Below, one piece after another: positions 8,321 through 17,749 of a DNA stretch of 64,000 bases. How positions within the stretch are numbered: position 1 is the first letter of the stretch; the number at the start of each line of letters is the position of its first letter. The notes beneath the pieces are model-generated. The model did not search any database and had not been told where the DNA came from. It saw nothing but the letters and a program-made list of their open reading frames with translations. The DNA is taken from contig PLWZ01000051.1 in NCBI GenBank assembly GCA_003151235.1, positions 1 to 64,000 on the forward strand. The letters run 5' to 3'. Both the position numbers and the translations under genes were made by a program. This DNA is from Acidimicrobiaceae bacterium (GTDB lineage: Bacteria; Actinomycetota; Acidimicrobiia; Acidimicrobiales; RAAP-2).

Positions 8321-8973
8321 TGAGGAAGATCGCACTCGTCGATAATGATGTCCTAATCAAGGGCTCGTGCTACGGGCTACTGCAAGAACTAACAACCCGG
8401 TTGGCAGAGACCGTTGGGATCCTCGGCACAGCTCGCTTCGTTGTCGCTTCAAGGCTGACCAAGAGCCCATCCATTGTGGATCGGACGCAGGCGAAGGCAA
8501 GTTGGGATGTTTTCCTGCGGGTCACGCACGAGTTGGAACCAACCGCAGATGAAACCGAGTTGGCAACCTCCATCGAGGAAGCCGCTGTCCTCTCGGGCGT
8601 GGAACTCGACACTGGAGAGAGTCAGCTGTGTGCGATCGCCATACTGCGCTCGGTGTCATGTTTCGTCAGCGGTGACAAGCGCGCCATAATCGCACTTGAG
8701 TCGCTGCGGGAGGACATATCGATCCTGGCTTTGCTGGCGGGTTCGATCACTTGCCTTGAACAGATAGTCCGCGAATTGATCGGCCATTTGGGAAGTACGG
8801 ATCTCCGCGCACGCATCTGCGGCGAGCCCCTCGTTGACCGGTCGCTTTCAATTTGCTTCTCGTGCAACTCTCCCGAAATAGCCTTCGACGGCTCCGGCCT
8901 TGACAGCTACATCGAGGACTTGCGCAGACGTGCCCCGACAATGTTGACCCACTTGCCGGTCCTCGCTGGATAA
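8320..8973 (+). CDS. PIN-like nuclease
   Basis: A 217-residue protein starting at a GTG that shares its G with the last base of the upstream stop (TAGTG). The N-terminus KIALVDNDVLIK has the first PIN acidic residue (D8 or D10); a further acidic cluster is at EEAAVLSGVELDTGE, and CFVSGDKRAI holds the S/T-G-D signature typical of PIN RNases. PIN proteins usually cleave RNA as toxins or effectors. Coupling with a metallopeptidase rather than with a small antitoxin is unusual and suggests that the protease controls or is controlled by the nuclease. The last 60 residues, with CFSC, are not recognised. Confidence 0.65.
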   Translation: MRKIALVDNDVLIKGSCYGLLQELTTRLAETVGILGTARFVVASRLTKSPSIVDRTQAKASWDVFLRVTHELEPTADETELATSIEEAAVLSGVELDTGESQLCAIAILRSVSCFVSGDKRAIIALESLREDISILALLAGSITCLEQIVRELIGHLGSTDLRARICGEPLVDRSLSICFSCNSPEIAFDGSGLDSYIEDLRRRAPTMLTHLPVLAG

Positions 8974-8978
8974 GGTCT

Positions 8979-9536
8979 CTACTTCAGATACACGGCATAC
9001 GGTGCGACTAGTTCGGCCATCAAGTGGATCTCGATCGGCGACTCAGTCTCAGTCGTATCAACAAGTTCTAAGCAAGCCTTGTCGACGTGCCCTTTTAGGT
9101 AGGCACTCCCTTGTCGTCCCTTGCTATTACCGATGGCAACTCGAGTTCCTTCTAATGGCAGATACGCGCTTGCTTCTCGCAAGTCTTTGATGCAGAGTGC
9201 GTATCGGGAGCCCATGACGTTGATCGCTTCTGGGATCTCGTTCCAGTTCTCGTCATCAACAGAGCTGAGACTCGCGCGAATCTGGTCTGCAAGGTGGTGC
9301 GAGTCCATCTTTTGCATGCACAGCCTGATCACACGCCCTGTCGCTACAACTGACTCCGCGAATGGCTGAACCATTGTTCGAGGATGGCAGGTGTTTCCCC
9401 CGTAGCCCCACATCGCGAATCCAGCTCTCTCAATCTCAAGCTTTTTCCGCTCGATGATCTTTTCAAGGTCCTCATTAGCATGTTGACCAATCTTCATAAA
9501 CAGCAGCGCATCTCCGGGCTCGAACTCGTCGCTCAC
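8979..9536 (-). CDS. Unknown protein with a WGYGG...CHP motif
   Basis: A 185-residue soluble protein. Residues about 12-60 carry LFMKIGQHANEDLEKII, then ERKKLEIERAGFAMWGYGG followed by NTCHPRTMVQPFA, a pattern I have seen in accessory regions but cannot name. The middle region GSRYALCIKDL leads into a basic, glycine-rich segment. It starts at a GTG that overlaps the stop of the methyltransferase gene (GTGA) with GGAGGGG upstream, so it is translated from the same transcript. The 218-residue protein at 6502-7158 shows a similar N-terminal arrangement. It may be an adaptor or substrate-recognition subunit for the methyltransferase; that is inference. Confidence 0.55.
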   Translation of the reverse strand: MSDEFEPGDALLFMKIGQHANEDLEKIIERKKLEIERAGFAMWGYGGNTCHPRTMVQPFAESVVATGRVIRLCMQKMDSHHLADQIRASLSSVDDENWNEIPEAINVMGSRYALCIKDLREASAYLPLEGTRVAIGNSKGRQGSAYLKGHVDKACLELVDTTETESPIEIHLMAELVAPYAVYLK

Positions 9537-10390
9537 CTCGACCCCTCCAGCATCTCCAGCTCGTATTCGTCATCATGGGCCTTGCCGTAATCGATCCGCT
9601 TGCGCTCCCGAATGTATCTGACTTCGGGCTCCACTCCCTCACCGTAGAAATTCCGGAGCCGTTCCTGTTCCGTAATGGGCTGACTTTCAACAGCTCGCCC
9701 ATTATCGGGACGGGAGGTCAGTACGAGATTGCACGACCTCAGCTCCGGATTGTCATCGAGATGGTACGAATGCAACCGCTGCATCATTCTGCTCACGTAG
9801 AACCCATGTGAGGCAGCGAAACTCTGTACGTTGGCCAAGACCTCACTTGTCCAGGGTAGGTCGTCCTCGCGATCAGCTACAACGACTAACCCACTGCCCT
9901 CATGTTGCACGAGTTCAAATCCACGCTGAACAAAGACGTTGACGCTCTCACCATGATTGCTAGCGCCCCAAGGTGGGTTGGTATAGAAGCAATCGAAGCT
10001 GTCAGCAGCCGGAACCGGGTCGAGACAGTTATACAAGACAGCCTCCAATCGGTCAGTAAGTGCCTCATGATCGGCAAACCGATTAATTGCTCCCACGATC
10101 CTCTCATCAAAATCGAACACCTGGATCTTGCGGGGTCCATAACGGACTATGTCGCGCGCCATCAGGTAGGCGACGCACACGCTGATCGAATCACCGTCCC
10201 CCAGGAAGGCAATCGATTTCGCGTTGGCCCAGTCGCAAACGAAGGCGCTCTGTAAGACCATGTCGCCGGCACGCATGTAGATCTGGTCAAAGCGCCGAAG
10301 AGGCCGGGGACGATTCTGGACTACGTCCGAGATGGCATTAATCGCTTCTCTGAGATCAATGTCATGTCCAGGATCAGTATCTGGTGTCAC
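9533..10390 (-). CDS. NPPW methyltransferase / BpsA-like Rossmann-fold enzyme
   Basis: A 285-residue class I methyltransferase fold. The SAM-binding loop is AFLGDGDSIS (residues 61-70), the acidic strand end is VFDFDERIV (91-99) and the catalytic motif is NPPWG at 138-142. Two families share such features: DNA or RNA N6-adenine methyltransferases (NPPW/Y) and branched-polyamine synthases of the BpsA type (GDDD...DIDER...DPPYT). The GDGDS and DFDER segments lean towards BpsA-like proteins, while NPPW leans towards nucleic-acid methylation. The gene overlaps the following WGYGG gene by four bases. The 222 bases upstream (10391-10612) are the probable shared promoter region with the divergent nuclease gene. 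Confidence 0.65.
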   Translation of the reverse strand: MTPDTDPGHDIDLREAINAISDVVQNRPRPLRRFDQIYMRAGDMVLQSAFVCDWANAKSIAFLGDGDSISVCVAYLMARDIVRYGPRKIQVFDFDERIVGAINRFADHEALTDRLEAVLYNCLDPVPAADSFDCFYTNPPWGASNHGESVNVFVQRGFELVQHEGSGLVVVADREDDLPWTSEVLANVQSFAASHGFYVSRMMQRLHSYHLDDNPELRSCNLVLTSRPDNGRAVESQPITEQERLRNFYGEGVEPEVRYIRERKRIDYGKAHDDEYELEMLEGSR

Positions 10391-10612
10391 AAGCAGAGTC
10401 TAACTATAGGATTCAAGAGCCCGAGGACGGTCAGACGACAAAGCTCGAGCCGCCACCTGCGCCTCTGCGCACCCTGATATGCCGCGTGAGATAACGAGGT
10501 CTGCCAATGAGCGGGCGGTGCAAGCAGAGACATCGTCGCCTGGATGTCTCAGGGGAGAGCGGAGAATCTGTTGCCCGAGGACTGAAGCTGGCTGGTGATC
10601 TACGGTCTGAGA

Positions 10613-11605
10613 ATGCCAAATAGCCCGCTCTTCAGTACCTACCGCGGCGGAGAGAACCGGGTCACATCGTCGATGTTGGCGGTGTTCCAGCGTTTGGAGC
10701 TAAGCCTCCTGGAGCGCTTACTGGGGGCGGTTGCCGAAGATTCAGCGCTGCAGCTAGTCGCCTTCGTCAACCAGCCGTCCGGCGCGGGCCCATCGACCCC
10801 CGACGCCCGCATATCCGCCCACTTCGACTACTGGTTCGAAACAAAAACCAACCTGAACGCCCTCACCGCCAAGCAGTTGGAGGCCCACTACGAGAACCTG
10901 ACGGCAGGAGCAGAACACGAACGCCTATTCGTGGTGACGCCCGACGCGGTGCGACCCGCAGTCATGGACTCCCTAGATGACTATCGGGTGATCTGGTTCA
11001 ATTTCCGTGCCATGTCGGACGCCATTGACGATGTCTTGGATGAGAACAACACGTTTGTGGGCGAACAAGCTCGGTTCCTTCTCCGGGAACTCCAGAAGCT
11101 CTTCGCCGAAGACGGACTACTTGACGTGTTCGACACCGTGGTCGTCGCGGCCCGTTTCGCATGGGGTGAGTACGACACGCTTGGCGCGTATGTCTGTCAG
11201 CCAGGCCGCTACTTTCGCCCGGGCCTAACTCACATGGGCTTCTATACCCATGGCGCCATCCAACCCAAGGTGGCCGCCATCCTGGATCAACGCTCCGCCC
11301 CGATCACCTTCGACAACAACACGGTCGAGGCTCTTCGAGCGGGGAGCGACATTGACCAACGGATCGCCGAAACCATCGAAGCTTCTCTCAAAGGTGGAAC
11401 TCGCCCTCCCGGGCAGCCGTACCGCGTGTTCGTCCTATCCCGGACCCCCGACGAGGGGACCGTCGAACTCGCCGCGCCAATCGCCAACACCCCCGCGTCC
11501 GGCGGGACATTCGCGTGGACTATGAGCCAGCGATACACCCGCCTCGCCGCGTTGACGAAGGCCGGCGTAGGAACCACGTTGGAACTCAAGGCAGCTGGAG
11601 GCTAA
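10613..11605 (+). CDS. PD-(D/E)XK nuclease-like protein
   Basis: A 330-residue protein when started at ATG 10613 (a GTG lies 18 bases upstream). The N-terminal third has YRGGENRVTSSMLAVFQRL (E14), PDARIS (D64) and FDYWFETKTN (E76, K78), the E-D-ExK order of PD-(D/E)XK nucleases. A long C-terminal region lacks recognisable motifs. The GENRVT opening is shared by a nuclease family common in bacterial defence islands. It reads in the same direction as the HNH gene 61 bases downstream, and both may belong to one transcript with the helicase-nuclease at 12.4 kb. Confidence 0.65.
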   Translation: MPNSPLFSTYRGGENRVTSSMLAVFQRLELSLLERLLGAVAEDSALQLVAFVNQPSGAGPSTPDARISAHFDYWFETKTNLNALTAKQLEAHYENLTAGAEHERLFVVTPDAVRPAVMDSLDDYRVIWFNFRAMSDAIDDVLDENNTFVGEQARFLLRELQKLFAEDGLLDVFDTVVVAARFAWGEYDTLGAYVCQPGRYFRPGLTHMGFYTHGAIQPKVAAILDQRSAPITFDNNTVEALRAGSDIDQRIAETIEASLKGGTRPPGQPYRVFVLSRTPDEGTVELAAPIANTPASGGTFAWTMSQRYTRLAALTKAGVGTTLELKAAGG

Positions 11606-11666
11606 CTCCGCTTGTCAGTCACCACGCTGCGCAACGATAGTCAGAGGTAGCAAGTCGGAGGAACGA

Positions 11667-12212
11667 ATGAGCGGCGAGCCGTTGAAGGAATATGACTACC
11701 GAAACTGTCAGTCACTGTTCGGTTACGCGGCGGCGGTCCATGAGCGTTCGGGAGGCATCTGCCAGCTTTGCGGTGCGGGTTCCGCAAAGCTCGATTTCGA
11801 TCTGTGGCGGCAACTGACCGTTGAGCACCTGATCGGGGAGAGCCAAGGCGGTTACCTCAAGCAGATCTCGACTGCGCTCGCTCAGCGGTTCCCGAACCTG
11901 AGCACAGGCGAGCTCTCGGATCTCGCCCGGAGAATTGATGGTGCGAACACCATTACGGCCTGCTCGTTCTGCAACAGCACAACCAGCCGAAACCGAGTAC
12001 CGATAGACATGGGTGAAGCAATCCACCAGACACCAGACGGTTCGCCAGACGAGATCTACGAACACGTCACAGCAGACCTGCGCCACATTCTGGCCGCCAA
12101 GAGGCGGGACGTCCGATGGAAGCTTGCAGGTGTCAGGAAGGCGTACGAGTCGATCGTTGTCCCCCGCCTAATGGACCGACGCGCACTACCACCGCTCGAT
12201 TCTCCCGGCTAA
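11667..12212 (+). CDS. HNH endonuclease
   Basis: A 181-residue protein with the zinc-supported HNH fold. C32 and C35 (ICQLC) form the first zinc pair; LTVEHLIGESQGG holds the catalytic histidine (H54); DGANTITACSFCNS gives N94 and the second zinc pair C99 and C102. The ATG at 11667 has GGAGGAACGA directly upstream. The insertion between the H and N positions is longer than usual (about 40 residues), as seen in HNH proteins of accessory regions rather than in phage packaging enzymes. The target is unknown. Confidence 0.8.
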   Translation: MSGEPLKEYDYRNCQSLFGYAAAVHERSGGICQLCGAGSAKLDFDLWRQLTVEHLIGESQGGYLKQISTALAQRFPNLSTGELSDLARRIDGANTITACSFCNSTTSRNRVPIDMGEAIHQTPDGSPDEIYEHVTADLRHILAAKRRDVRWKLAGVRKAYESIVVPRLMDRRALPPLDSPG

Positions 12213-12407
12213 CAGAGCTGGATCAACCCCCTCGGGCTTGACGTCGCACTCAATTGCCGGCGACTCCTGCTGACCGAAGGGCAACACGAGACGACGACCG
12301 GCTTCAGGCCAGGAGACTGAGTCGGATTCAGGATCTCGTCGAGGCACCATCGGTCACACCTCCGTGGGAGGATTCGCACACCTGAAGAGAGCTCGAAAGG
12401 GTGCCGG

Positions 12408-15400
12408 ATGTACTTCGAAGATGGTCGGGTCGTTCTCAGCCCGAGCGACCTTGTCGGCTACCTCTACTGTCCCCACCTGACCGGACTTTCGTTGGCCGTG
12501 GCAAGGCGCGAGCTCGTACGACCCGACACGGAGGACCCCGAACTGGCAGTCCTCCAACGTCGCGGCCTCGAGCATGAAGCCACCTATCTCGGCCAGCTCC
12601 AGGCGCGTGGACTTGTTGTCGAGTCCATCGACGCCGTCGCGCCATTGAACGTGCGGGTCGACCAAACTTCGACTGCCCTGGCAGCCGGGGTCGATGTCAT
12701 CTACCAGGCGGCATTCTTCGATGCAGGTGAACCAGGTCCGGCGTGGGTCGGGTATGCGGACTTCCTCACCCGGGTGGTCGGCACAAGCAGCCTCGGCCAG
12801 TACTCCTACGAACCCGAGGACACAAAGCTCGCTCGCCACGTGCGGCCTTCAGCGGTGTTGCAGCTGTGTGCCTACGCGGAGCAGCTGGCCCGTCTCCAAG
12901 GTTGCCCTCCCGAGTTCGTGCACGTGGTCCTCGGTGGGCAGCAGCGCGTCTCGCTCCGTCTAGCGGAGTTCGCCGCGTATTTCCGCGCAGCCAAGGTGCG
13001 ATTTGAGCACGCGGTGGCTAGCGAAGCAATCACCTATCCGAACCCTGTGGAGCACTGCGCCGTCTGCGTCTGGCGGACCAGATGCGACAAGCAGCGCAGC
13101 GCCGACGACCACCTGTCGTTGGTTCCAGGACTGTCCAGCGAACAGGCGCGCAAGCTCACCGAGCACAAGGGTGTTGTGACCGTGGCCGAGCTGGCAGCTT
13201 TCTCTGAAGACGCGGTCACCGGCATGGCGAAGACCACGCTTGAGAAGCTTCGTCACCAGGCGAGGCTCCTCGTTACAGCCCGCACTTCTGGCACCGCTGC
13301 CCTGCCCTACGAGCTGCTCCAAACCGCAGAGCCCGGTATCGGACTCGGCGCGCTGCCGGAGCCCGATTCAGGAGACCTCTTCTTCGACATCGAGGGCGAC
13401 CCATATGTAGGAGAGGGAGGCATCGAATACCTCCTTGGCGTTGGTTGGGTCGGGCCTGATGGAGAATTCGACTACCGCTCCTTCTGGGGTCACGACCCGG
13501 CCGGGGAGAAAGCTGCTTTCGAGGCCTTCATGGACTTTGTATCCGAGCGCCTGGTGCGCAGTCCCAACCTGCACATCTACCACTACGCGTCCTACGAAGC
13601 GACGGCTCTCGGACGATTGATGGGCCGCCACGCAACACGGGAGCAGGAGGTGGACGCCTTACTGCGTGGCGGCGTGCTGATCGACCTTTACCGGGTAGTC
13701 CGGCAGGGGCTGTGTGTCGGAACACCGTCGTACTCTCTGAAGAAACTGGAAGCGCTCTACATGGCGGGGCGCACCGATTCCATCACCGATGCCGGTTCCT
13801 CCATCGTCGAGTACGAACGATGGCTCGAAACCGGCGACGACACCATCCTGGCTGAACTCGAGACCTACAACCGAGTGGACTGTGACTCCACTCGACGCCT
13901 TCAAGACTGGCTAGAGGAACGGCGCAGCGAATACTCAACAACGTTCGGGTCGCCTCCGCCTCGTCCGCTGCCCGCTGACAGCCAGGCCTCAGAGGGAGTC
14001 ACCGAAGAGATGTCCGAGAACGGGGAATTGAACACCCGTCTCGATTCGTTGGCAGACCAGCTGGACGAAGGACCCGCTCATGCGACGCGTCTTCTCGGTG
14101 AGCTGCTCGACTGGTATCGCCGAGAGGCCAAGCCGAAGTGGTGGCGTTTCTTCGATCGGGTGCTGTACTGCGATGCAGACGACCTACTCGAAGACCCTGA
14201 AGCTATCGCCGGTCTGGAGTATGTAGGTGAGGTGAGGCGGGTTGCACGCTCAATCGTTCACCAATACCGCTTTGATCCAGATCAGCCGTACAAGCTCGTA
14301 GCCGGCCAGCAGGTCCATGACCCGGCGACTGAACGGAAGAAGCTCGAAGAAGGATCGGGTCCCGCAGGGCCGGGTCAGTTGCTGTTGGTCGACCCGATTG
14401 AGGGCGTACTCGAACTCGGGCGCGGCCTGAACTCGACCGCACCACACCCAGACCACCTCATCCCGGGGGGACCAATCCCGACCGTAGGCCAGCGCCAGGC
14501 CCTGCGACGCCTGGCCCGCTCGGTTATCGAGGACGGCATCGATGGCCCGGGGCCGTACCGAGCAATCCGCGACCTTCTACTGCGGCGACCACCTCGTCTC
14601 TCGGAAACGTCTGCTCGTCAGAGTATTCAAGGCTCCGGCGAAGATCGAGTCGCTGACGCCGTGAGTTGCTCCCTAGTACTTGACGAGGGATGCCTTGCTA
14701 TCCAAGGCCCACCCGGATCTGGAAAGACCAGTACAGCAGCTCAGATTGTGGTCGAGCTCGTGCACGCTGGGCATACCGTCGGACTGACAGCCAATAGCCA
14801 CGCCGTCATCACCCACCTACTTGAGGCGGTGTTGAACTGTGCTGAGGCACGCGGCGTGGTTTTGCAGGCGTCGCAAAAGGCAGAGGGTGGCCAGGGACTC
14901 AACCACCCCAAAGTGACTCAACGGTCCAACAACCTCGCCATGGCTTCAGACCTCGACGACGGCACTAATGTTCTCGCCGGCACGGCATGGCTGTTCTCGC
15001 GACCAGAGTTCGATCAACGCCTCGACTACCTGATCGTCGACGAAGCAGGCCAGCTATCGTTAGCCAACGTCTGCGCCGTTGGGGCTGCGGCAAAGAATTT
15101 GGTACTCGTAGGCGATCCGCGCCAACTCTCCCAGCCGTCCGAGGGCACGCACCCTCCTGGTGCTGGGACGTCTGGCCTTGACCACCTCCTTGGGGGCGCT
15201 GCAACCATCCCGGCGGATCTCGGGATTTTCCTGGACCACACGCACCGGTTACATCCAGACATCTGCGCCTTCATCTCTGAGATCGTTTACGACGACCGAC
15301 TGCGATCCTTGCCCGGTTGCGAACGCCAGGCGGTCGGAGGAGATGGACCCCTCGGTGGGTCCGGACTTCGCTGGATGCCGGTCGAGCATGACGGCAATCG

Positions 15401-15857
15401 GGTTTCTTCACCCGAGGAAGCGGAAGCTGTCCAACACGTCGTTGAGGAGCTACTCAGGCAAAATTGGACTGACAAGGAAGGCAGCGACCATCCGCTGCAG
15501 CTGGCGGACATCCTGGTCGTGGCTCCATACAACGCGCAGGTAGCTCTCCTCGGCCGGACCCTTCCGAGCGGTGCGCGAGTCGGCACCGTAGACCGATTCC
15601 AAGGCCAGGAAGCTCCTGTCGTGATCGTCTCACTGACCACATCGAGCAGCGCCCAGATCCCGAGAGGGATGGACTTTCTCTATAGCCAGGAGCGCCTGAA
15701 CGTCGCCGTCTCGCGGGCACAGGCACTCACCGTTCTCGTAGGTTCACCGGCTCTGCTCAGCGTTTCCTGCCGAACCGTGGACCAGCTGCGCCTTGCGAAT
15801 GGGCTTTGCCGCTACGTGGAGATGGCCAAGGAGATTCGGGTGCCTCCCCGCCTATGA
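12408..15857 (+). CDS. TM0106-family RecB-like nuclease fused to a UPF1-type helicase
   Basis: A 1149-residue multidomain protein. The N-terminus (SPSDLVGYLYCPHLTGL) and the cysteine set EHCAVCVWRTRC near residue 215 form a Cas4/RecB-like iron-sulphur nuclease, followed by a helix-hairpin-helix region (LVPGLSSEQARKL). A ribonuclease H-like segment starts near 325 (LFFDIEGDPY). A superfamily 1 helicase follows, with Walker A GPPGSGKTS near 766, DEAG near 878 and C-terminal motifs VDRFQGQEAPVVIVSLTTS and NVAVSRAQ. This arrangement is standard for the TM0106 family. Its cellular role is unproven but the domains point to DNA end processing. The start is set by AAAGGGTG upstream of ATG 12408. Confidence 0.9.
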   Translation: MYFEDGRVVLSPSDLVGYLYCPHLTGLSLAVARRELVRPDTEDPELAVLQRRGLEHEATYLGQLQARGLVVESIDAVAPLNVRVDQTSTALAAGVDVIYQAAFFDAGEPGPAWVGYADFLTRVVGTSSLGQYSYEPEDTKLARHVRPSAVLQLCAYAEQLARLQGCPPEFVHVVLGGQQRVSLRLAEFAAYFRAAKVRFEHAVASEAITYPNPVEHCAVCVWRTRCDKQRSADDHLSLVPGLSSEQARKLTEHKGVVTVAELAAFSEDAVTGMAKTTLEKLRHQARLLVTARTSGTAALPYELLQTAEPGIGLGALPEPDSGDLFFDIEGDPYVGEGGIEYLLGVGWVGPDGEFDYRSFWGHDPAGEKAAFEAFMDFVSERLVRSPNLHIYHYASYEATALGRLMGRHATREQEVDALLRGGVLIDLYRVVRQGLCVGTPSYSLKKLEALYMAGRTDSITDAGSSIVEYERWLETGDDTILAELETYNRVDCDSTRRLQDWLEERRSEYSTTFGSPPPRPLPADSQASEGVTEEMSENGELNTRLDSLADQLDEGPAHATRLLGELLDWYRREAKPKWWRFFDRVLYCDADDLLEDPEAIAGLEYVGEVRRVARSIVHQYRFDPDQPYKLVAGQQVHDPATERKKLEEGSGPAGPGQLLLVDPIEGVLELGRGLNSTAPHPDHLIPGGPIPTVGQRQALRRLARSVIEDGIDGPGPYRAIRDLLLRRPPRLSETSARQSIQGSGEDRVADAVSCSLVLDEGCLAIQGPPGSGKTSTAAQIVVELVHAGHTVGLTANSHAVITHLLEAVLNCAEARGVVLQASQKAEGGQGLNHPKVTQRSNNLAMASDLDDGTNVLAGTAWLFSRPEFDQRLDYLIVDEAGQLSLANVCAVGAAAKNLVLVGDPRQLSQPSEGTHPPGAGTSGLDHLLGGAATIPADLGIFLDHTHRLHPDICAFISEIVYDDRLRSLPGCERQAVGGDGPLGGSGLRWMPVEHDGNRVSSPEEAEAVQHVVEELLRQNWTDKEGSDHPLQLADILVVAPYNAQVALLGRTLPSGARVGTVDRFQGQEAPVVIVSLTTSSSAQIPRGMDFLYSQERLNVAVSRAQALTVLVGSPALLSVSCRTVDQLRLANGLCRYVEMAKEIRVPPRL

Positions 15858-15970
15858 CCAGGGAATTCACCGAGACCGATTCGCTGATCGACCCCGTCGA
15901 TTGCGGCTCAAGTTCGGCTCGCCGTGCGCGAGAATGACATTGACGTAGTTTCGAGAAGGGGCCCCCACCT

Positions 15971-17746
15971 GTGGTTATTGCAAACGATCGACGTGACCCG
16001 TCCGAGACGGAAACCCTTGGGCGCAGGATTGTCGACTTCCGCACGGGCCTTGGAGTGAGCCGTGAAGACCTCGCGGCGAAGTTGGGAATCACGCCGGTCA
16101 CGTTGCTCCGTTGGGAGAGAGGGACTTCGAAGCCTTCGGCCTCGGCGGCGCGGGCGCTCGTCGACCTGGGACTTGGGCCGATCGGGAACCATGACACCAA
16201 GGCGCATTCAACACCGCGATCGACTCTTTTTGGGCAGGAGGCCCGTCGATCCGAAATCCGAGCAACAGTGAACTACGGAGCAACGTCGAGAAGCTTTCAT
16301 CCTGCGCCCTACGTTCTGAATGGACCGGCCGACCAGCTCGACTTCTTCGAGGAGCTCTACCGATTGCAGGAATCAGCGTCTCCGCTGCTCTCCGAACAAT
16401 CGTGGCGGCGGCGACTCTCATGTGTATACGACGTTGAAGGTGAGCCAACGGCAATGGCAGCGTTGGAGAATCGAAGCCTTGACTCGAAGAGTTGGGACGG
16501 CAATTACGGTCCGCACGGGTGGCATCGTTACGTCGGGCGCTTTCCACCGCATCTCGTTCGGGCGCTGTTGAACCATTTTGAAGCGCGTCCGGGTCAGACG
16601 GTCTGTGATCCCTTTACCGGAAGCGGCACAACGTTGGTGGAAGCACGGATGCTCGGCCTCCGTGCTGTAGGTATTGATCTCTGCCCTCTGTCATGCATGC
16701 TCTCTCGGACCAAATCGAAGTTCCCAGATGATCCGCGACACCTCTCACAACGGTTTAATCAGTTCTCCCAACATTTCGAGGGCCTTCTCGCCGGCTTCAC
16801 GAAGGCTCATCCCTCTGGGACCTACCCACATAACGCCGTCGTCGAGCGCGAGGGCAATGCAATTCCCAAGTTTGCAAACATGGAACGGTGGTTCACTCCA
16901 GAGGCGCTGCTCGGCACATCGGTCGCCGTCGAGCTGATCATGCAGGAAGAGGGTTACGCGAGGGATCTGTTTGCGACTGCTCTTTCGGCTGAGATGCGCA
17001 GCATTGGCAACGTCGACGTAGACGTGGTCCGCGCCGAGTATCGGAAGACGGCTCGCGTCGGCGTGGACGTGCTGCGCTTGGTGTCACGACGCGTCAAGAA
17101 GATGCTGGCTGGCATTGACCGCACCCTCCGATCTCATGAAGGACTCATCGGCTCGCCAGACGACATCGATGTTCGCGAAGAGAACATGCTGTCGACCGAT
17201 CTTGCCGAGGGAAGCGTTGACTACATCGTCACCTCACCCCCCTATGGCGTCGAGTCTCTCAGTTACCTCCGTACACACCTCCTGAGCTATCGGTCGTTGG
17301 ATGCACATTTCAAGTACGACCCGTATTCGTTCAGCGATGACGCCGTTGGGAGCGAGTACCTGGCAGCGGATGCTTCAGCAGCCGGTTCGGTTGCCACGAG
17401 CTTGAGCCCTACGTTTGCGTCGTTCTTCTCTGAGGGGTTCGATGGGACCGATCCGAGACGAGTGGCGATGATGGAGAAGTTTTTCGATGACCTTGTCCAA
17501 GTTGGAGCCAACTTCCAGAAATGGCTTCGACCTGGAGGTGCCATCGCGTTCGTCATCGGGAACAAGCGATTGGGTGAACGCGTTATCCCTACAGACATCA
17601 TTGTTGGCGAGTTATTTTCGAATCAGGGACTGCGACTGGAGAAGACTGTCGAGCACAAACTGAAGACGAATAACAGCAACTCCGAAGTTCCTTGGCAAGA
17701 ACGAATTATTCAGAACGAAGCTGTCCTGATATTCCGGCGCGCCTGA
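15971..17746 (+). CDS. DNA methyltransferase with an N-terminal HTH domain
   Basis: A 591-residue protein starting at GTG (GAAGGGG upstream). Residues about 20-60 are an XRE-type helix-turn-helix (VSREDLAAKLGITPVTLLRW), which may let the enzyme repress its own operon. The SAM-binding motif CDPFTGSGTT is near residue 211 and the catalytic motif TSPPYG near 420. Motif I ahead of motif IV with about 210 residues between them resembles the alpha arrangement, in which the spacer is the target-recognition region. TSPPY occurs in both N4-cytosine and N6-adenine enzymes. The nuclease-like gene starts 3 bases after its stop, so this is the first gene of a probable restriction-modification operon. Confidence 0.85.
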   Translation: MVIANDRRDPSETETLGRRIVDFRTGLGVSREDLAAKLGITPVTLLRWERGTSKPSASAARALVDLGLGPIGNHDTKAHSTPRSTLFGQEARRSEIRATVNYGATSRSFHPAPYVLNGPADQLDFFEELYRLQESASPLLSEQSWRRRLSCVYDVEGEPTAMAALENRSLDSKSWDGNYGPHGWHRYVGRFPPHLVRALLNHFEARPGQTVCDPFTGSGTTLVEARMLGLRAVGIDLCPLSCMLSRTKSKFPDDPRHLSQRFNQFSQHFEGLLAGFTKAHPSGTYPHNAVVEREGNAIPKFANMERWFTPEALLGTSVAVELIMQEEGYARDLFATALSAEMRSIGNVDVDVVRAEYRKTARVGVDVLRLVSRRVKKMLAGIDRTLRSHEGLIGSPDDIDVREENMLSTDLAEGSVDYIVTSPPYGVESLSYLRTHLLSYRSLDAHFKYDPYSFSDDAVGSEYLAADASAAGSVATSLSPTFASFFSEGFDGTDPRRVAMMEKFFDDLVQVGANFQKWLRPGGAIAFVIGNKRLGERVIPTDIIVGELFSNQGLRLEKTVEHKLKTNNSNSEVPWQERIIQNEAVLIFRRA

Positions 17747-17749
17747 GGC

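Noticed and set aside
9533-10390. Firm call as a polyamine synthase BpsA
   Set aside because: The NPPW motif and small size leave nucleic-acid methylation equally likely; only the general fold can be supported.
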